DNA from: Lactobacillus sp. ESL0684
GTDB taxonomy: Bacteria; Bacillota; Bacilli; Lactobacillales; Lactobacillaceae
DNA length: 64,000 nt
Direction: 5' to 3'
NCBI RefSeq assembly: GCF_029392675.1
Contig: NZ_CP113941.1
Span: 360,001-424,000 of the forward strand
A program made the translations under genes and the position numbers. The notes beneath the pieces are model-generated. The model was given only the letters and a program-made list of their open reading frames with translations. It was not told the DNA's origin and ran no database searches. Positions 61,608-64,000 of this stretch are shown one piece after another (the stretch's first letter is position 1; every line of letters starts with the position of its first letter).

Positions 61608-64000
61608 ATGTTAAGAAAAACTGGTGATTCAGGCAATGGTAAGGACTTAAAATTAGTTCAGACTATCGCAAAAGAATCCCGCTCTGAGACTTTAGCTAGA
61701 CTGCATGCCAGCAGTGATGGCTTATCTAGTAAGCAGGTGACTAAAAATCGTGAAGAATATGGTTCTAATGAAATTACCACTAAACAGGGGAATTCAAAGT
61801 TACGTTTCTTAGTTGAAGCTTTTGTGACACCATTCACGCTAATCTTATTGATACTGGCAATTGTGTCGTTATGCAGCGATTATCTGTTTGCTCCCAAAGG
61901 AGATCGCGATCTAAGTACCGTAATCATTATGTTAACAATGGTACTTATTTCTGGAATTACTAGCTATGTTCAAAATGTTAAGTCTTCTAATGCGGTAAAT
62001 AGTTTACTCAAATTAGTTTCAGTTACGACCGCTGCTGTGCGTGATAGTAATGAGCAGGAGATTGCCACCAGTCAAGTGGTAGTTGGTGATGTTATCCGTC
62101 TTGGAGCAGGAGATATGGTTCCGGCAGATATGCGCTTACTATCTAGTAAAGACTTGTTTTGTTCATCGAGTTCATTAAATGGTGAATCTAATCCAGTTGA
62201 AAAGATTGCTAGTAAAAAGCCGCATATTGGTCAAGATAACGACTATTTAAACTATCCTAATATTTTGTACGAGGGGACCACTATTGTTTCTGGGTCTGGG
62301 TTAGGCGTAGTTTTTGCAACAGGGACGGACACCATGTTTGGTAAATTGGCTCATGATATTTCCCAAAATGATGTTAAGAATACCAATTTTGATGCTGGTA
62401 TTAAGAGTATTTCTAAGTTACTACTTACGATGACCTTGGTCATTGCTCCGCTGGTTTTTTTAATTAATGGTTTAACCAAAGGAGATTGGCTAAATGCGTT
62501 AGTCTTTGCGATTGCTACTGCAGTGGGTCTAACTCCAGAAATGTTGCCAGTGATTGTGACTACAAATTTAGTTAAAGGGTCAATTGAGATGTCTAAGCAT
62601 GGCACAATTGTCAAGAAGATGAATGCAATTCAAAATTTTGGCTCGGCAGATGTGATGTGTACTGATAAGACTGGTACTTTAACACAAGATAAGGTAGTCT
62701 TAGAACGCCACTATGATTTGAATTTGCATGAAAGTAAAAAAATCTTGGAATTAAGTTACCTTAATTCTTATTATCAAACTGGGATGAAAAACCTGATCGA
62801 TAAGGCAATCATTGAAGCAGCCGGAGACGAGCTCGACATCAACGAAATTCAGCGTGATTATTATAAAATCGATGAAATTCCGTTTGACTTTTCAAGAAGA
62901 AGAATGAGTGTGGTAATGGCTAATTCTGACCATAAACATGGTGAGCATTTGCTGGTGACTAAAGGCGCCGCAGAGGAAATGCTAGGTGTGTCAACCAAGG
63001 TGGAAGTAGATGGCCAGATTTTACCGTTAACGGCTGCCCGAAGAGACAAGATTATGGCTCAAGTTAACGAGATGAATGATGATGGTTTGCGGATTATCAT
63101 GTTGGGTTATAAAAATAATCCTGCACCTGTTGGTGAATTTTCGGTTACTGACGAGAATGATTTGATTTTGTGTGGCTTCTTAGCCTTTCTTGACCCACCT
63201 AAGGAAAGTGCTAAGGCAGCACTTGCAAGGTTAAAAGCTGACGGTATTACCGTCAAAATCCTAACTGGAGATAATGAAGCTGTCACTAGAACGGTTGGCT
63301 TGCAAGTGGGATTGAACGTAGATACCGTTTATTCTGGCAGTGATTTAGTAGATAAAAGCCATGAAGAGCTAGCCAAGATGGTGGAAGAATGCAATATCTT
63401 CGTCAAATTATCACCTGAAGATAAGACTCGGATTATTAATTTATTGAAAGAAAATGGGCATACCGTTGGGTACATGGGTGATGGTATCAATGATGCACCA
63501 GCCATGAAAGCAGCTGATGTATCTGTTTCGGTTGATACTGCAGTGGATATTGCTAAGGAATCTGCCGATATCATTTTATTACACAAAGATTTGAATGTGC
63601 TTGAAGAAGGCGTAAGAATTGGACGCAAAGTCTTTGGCAATACCCTGAAGTATATTAAAATTACTCTGTCATCTAACTTCGGTAATATCCTATCAGTGCT
63701 GCTAGCTTCATCATTCTTACCATTCTTACCGATGTTACCCTTACAGCTATTAATTTTAGACTTACTATATGGGACTAGTTGTTTGTCATTGCCATTTGAC
63801 TCAATGTCTAGTGATTACTTAAGTCAGCCGCGAACTTGGTCAACTAAAAAACTACCGAAATTTATGTTTTACTTTGGCCCAACCTCTTCTGTTTTTGATA
63901 TTATCACTTTCGGAATGTTGTATTTTGTAATCTGTCCTGAATTAGTGGGAGGCAACTTTAGCACGCTTGCACCAGCTCAAAAAACAGCGTTTATTGCCTT
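61608..64000 (+). CDS. mgtA: Mg2+-importing P-type ATPase (partial, 3' end outside the window)
   Basis: An open frame of 797 codons runs to the window edge without a stop. The start has GAGGAG 8 bp upstream. It is a P3B-type ATPase: NGESNPVEK is the actuator motif, D353 in CTDKTGTLTQDK the phosphorylated aspartate, and GYMGDGINDAPAMK the hinge motif. Early membrane helices are visible (about 75-115). About 100 residues at the C-terminus are missing compared with MgtA of about 900. It imports Mg2+ when Mg2+ is scarce and is controlled by the M-box upstream. Confidence 0.96.
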   Translation, partial: MLRKTGDSGNGKDLKLVQTIAKESRSETLARLHASSDGLSSKQVTKNREEYGSNEITTKQGNSKLRFLVEAFVTPFTLILLILAIVSLCSDYLFAPKGDRDLSTVIIMLTMVLISGITSYVQNVKSSNAVNSLLKLVSVTTAAVRDSNEQEIATSQVVVGDVIRLGAGDMVPADMRLLSSKDLFCSSSSLNGESNPVEKIASKKPHIGQDNDYLNYPNILYEGTTIVSGSGLGVVFATGTDTMFGKLAHDISQNDVKNTNFDAGIKSISKLLLTMTLVIAPLVFLINGLTKGDWLNALVFAIATAVGLTPEMLPVIVTTNLVKGSIEMSKHGTIVKKMNAIQNFGSADVMCTDKTGTLTQDKVVLERHYDLNLHESKKILELSYLNSYYQTGMKNLIDKAIIEAAGDELDINEIQRDYYKIDEIPFDFSRRRMSVVMANSDHKHGEHLLVTKGAAEEMLGVSTKVEVDGQILPLTAARRDKIMAQVNEMNDDGLRIIMLGYKNNPAPVGEFSVTDENDLILCGFLAFLDPPKESAKAALARLKADGITVKILTGDNEAVTRTVGLQVGLNVDTVYSGSDLVDKSHEELAKMVEECNIFVKLSPEDKTRIINLLKENGHTVGYMGDGINDAPAMKAADVSVSVDTAVDIAKESADIILLHKDLNVLEEGVRIGRKVFGNTLKYIKITLSSNFGNILSVLLASSFLPFLPMLPLQLLILDLLYGTSCLSLPFDSMSSDYLSQPRTWSTKKLPKFMFYFGPTSSVFDIITFGMLYFVICPELVGGNFSTLAPAQKTAFIA

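Overview
The window is a low-GC Firmicutes chromosome segment, most likely from a Lactobacillus of the L. acidophilus/L. delbrueckii-like group. The species is not decided. Pointers are the AT-rich codon use, AGGAGG-type ribosome binding sites, PTS genes of three families, the peptidases PepF and PepI plus a PepC-type enzyme, LCP proteins, a CIRCE element, DUF3290/DUF421 and DUF3737 proteins, and a tyrS T-box and an M-box of Gram-positive type. No insertion sequence, prophage module, CRISPR array or origin is visible. The window starts inside one gene and ends inside another (mgtA).

Layout. 1-7 kb: an aldo/keto reductase, a LysR regulator, and a divergent five-gene operon (DUF3737, PatB-type lyase, SDR, flavodoxin-like quinone reductase, DUF915 hydrolase), then a small secreted protein. 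7-18 kb: pepF, an LCP protein, pepI, a PAS protein, a four-gene run (DUF3290, DUF421, a degenerate SIR2-like protein, a DEDDh exonuclease), a membrane-anchored nuclease, a promoter-to-terminator intergenic unit that looks like a small RNA, and a CPBP protease with a tiny membrane partner. 18-23.4 kb: a ribulose-phosphate epimerase with a galactitol-family PTS and its PRD regulator. 23.5-30.6 kb: an MFS exporter and a mannose-family PTS joined to two cytoplasmic serine hydrolases and an L-Ala-D/L-Glu epimerase, which looks like a cell-wall fragment uptake and recycling system.

30.8-43.1 kb: an orphan HicB-like protein, a shortened aldose-epimerase-like protein, a cell-envelope block (LCP, PlsY paralogue, a 990-residue LtaS-type fusion), T-box plus tyrS, a YbjQ protein, and a TetR-divergent beta-glucoside operon with a long perfect dyad between them. 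43.2-51.7 kb: tRNA-Thr, HD and Nudix proteins, then a nucleoside block (two BMP lipoproteins, ABC ATPase, two permeases, nucleoside hydrolase) whose two main upstream regions share one three-box layout. 51.7-64 kb: a PepC-type peptidase, Hsp20 with CIRCE, a GreA paralogue, an OPA transporter, an SOS-controlled Y-family polymerase with a YolD-like partner, a CPBP-like protein, tRNA-Gly, an SRAP protein, trpS, a dCMP deaminase, a membrane protein, and an M-box controlling mgtA.

How the parts fit. Three PTS loci and a nucleoside ABC system give scavenging capacity for sugars, cell-wall fragments and nucleosides. Peptidases, serine hydrolases and envelope polymer enzymes make protein and wall turnover a recurring theme. 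All functional calls come from reading motifs by eye; no database search was possible.
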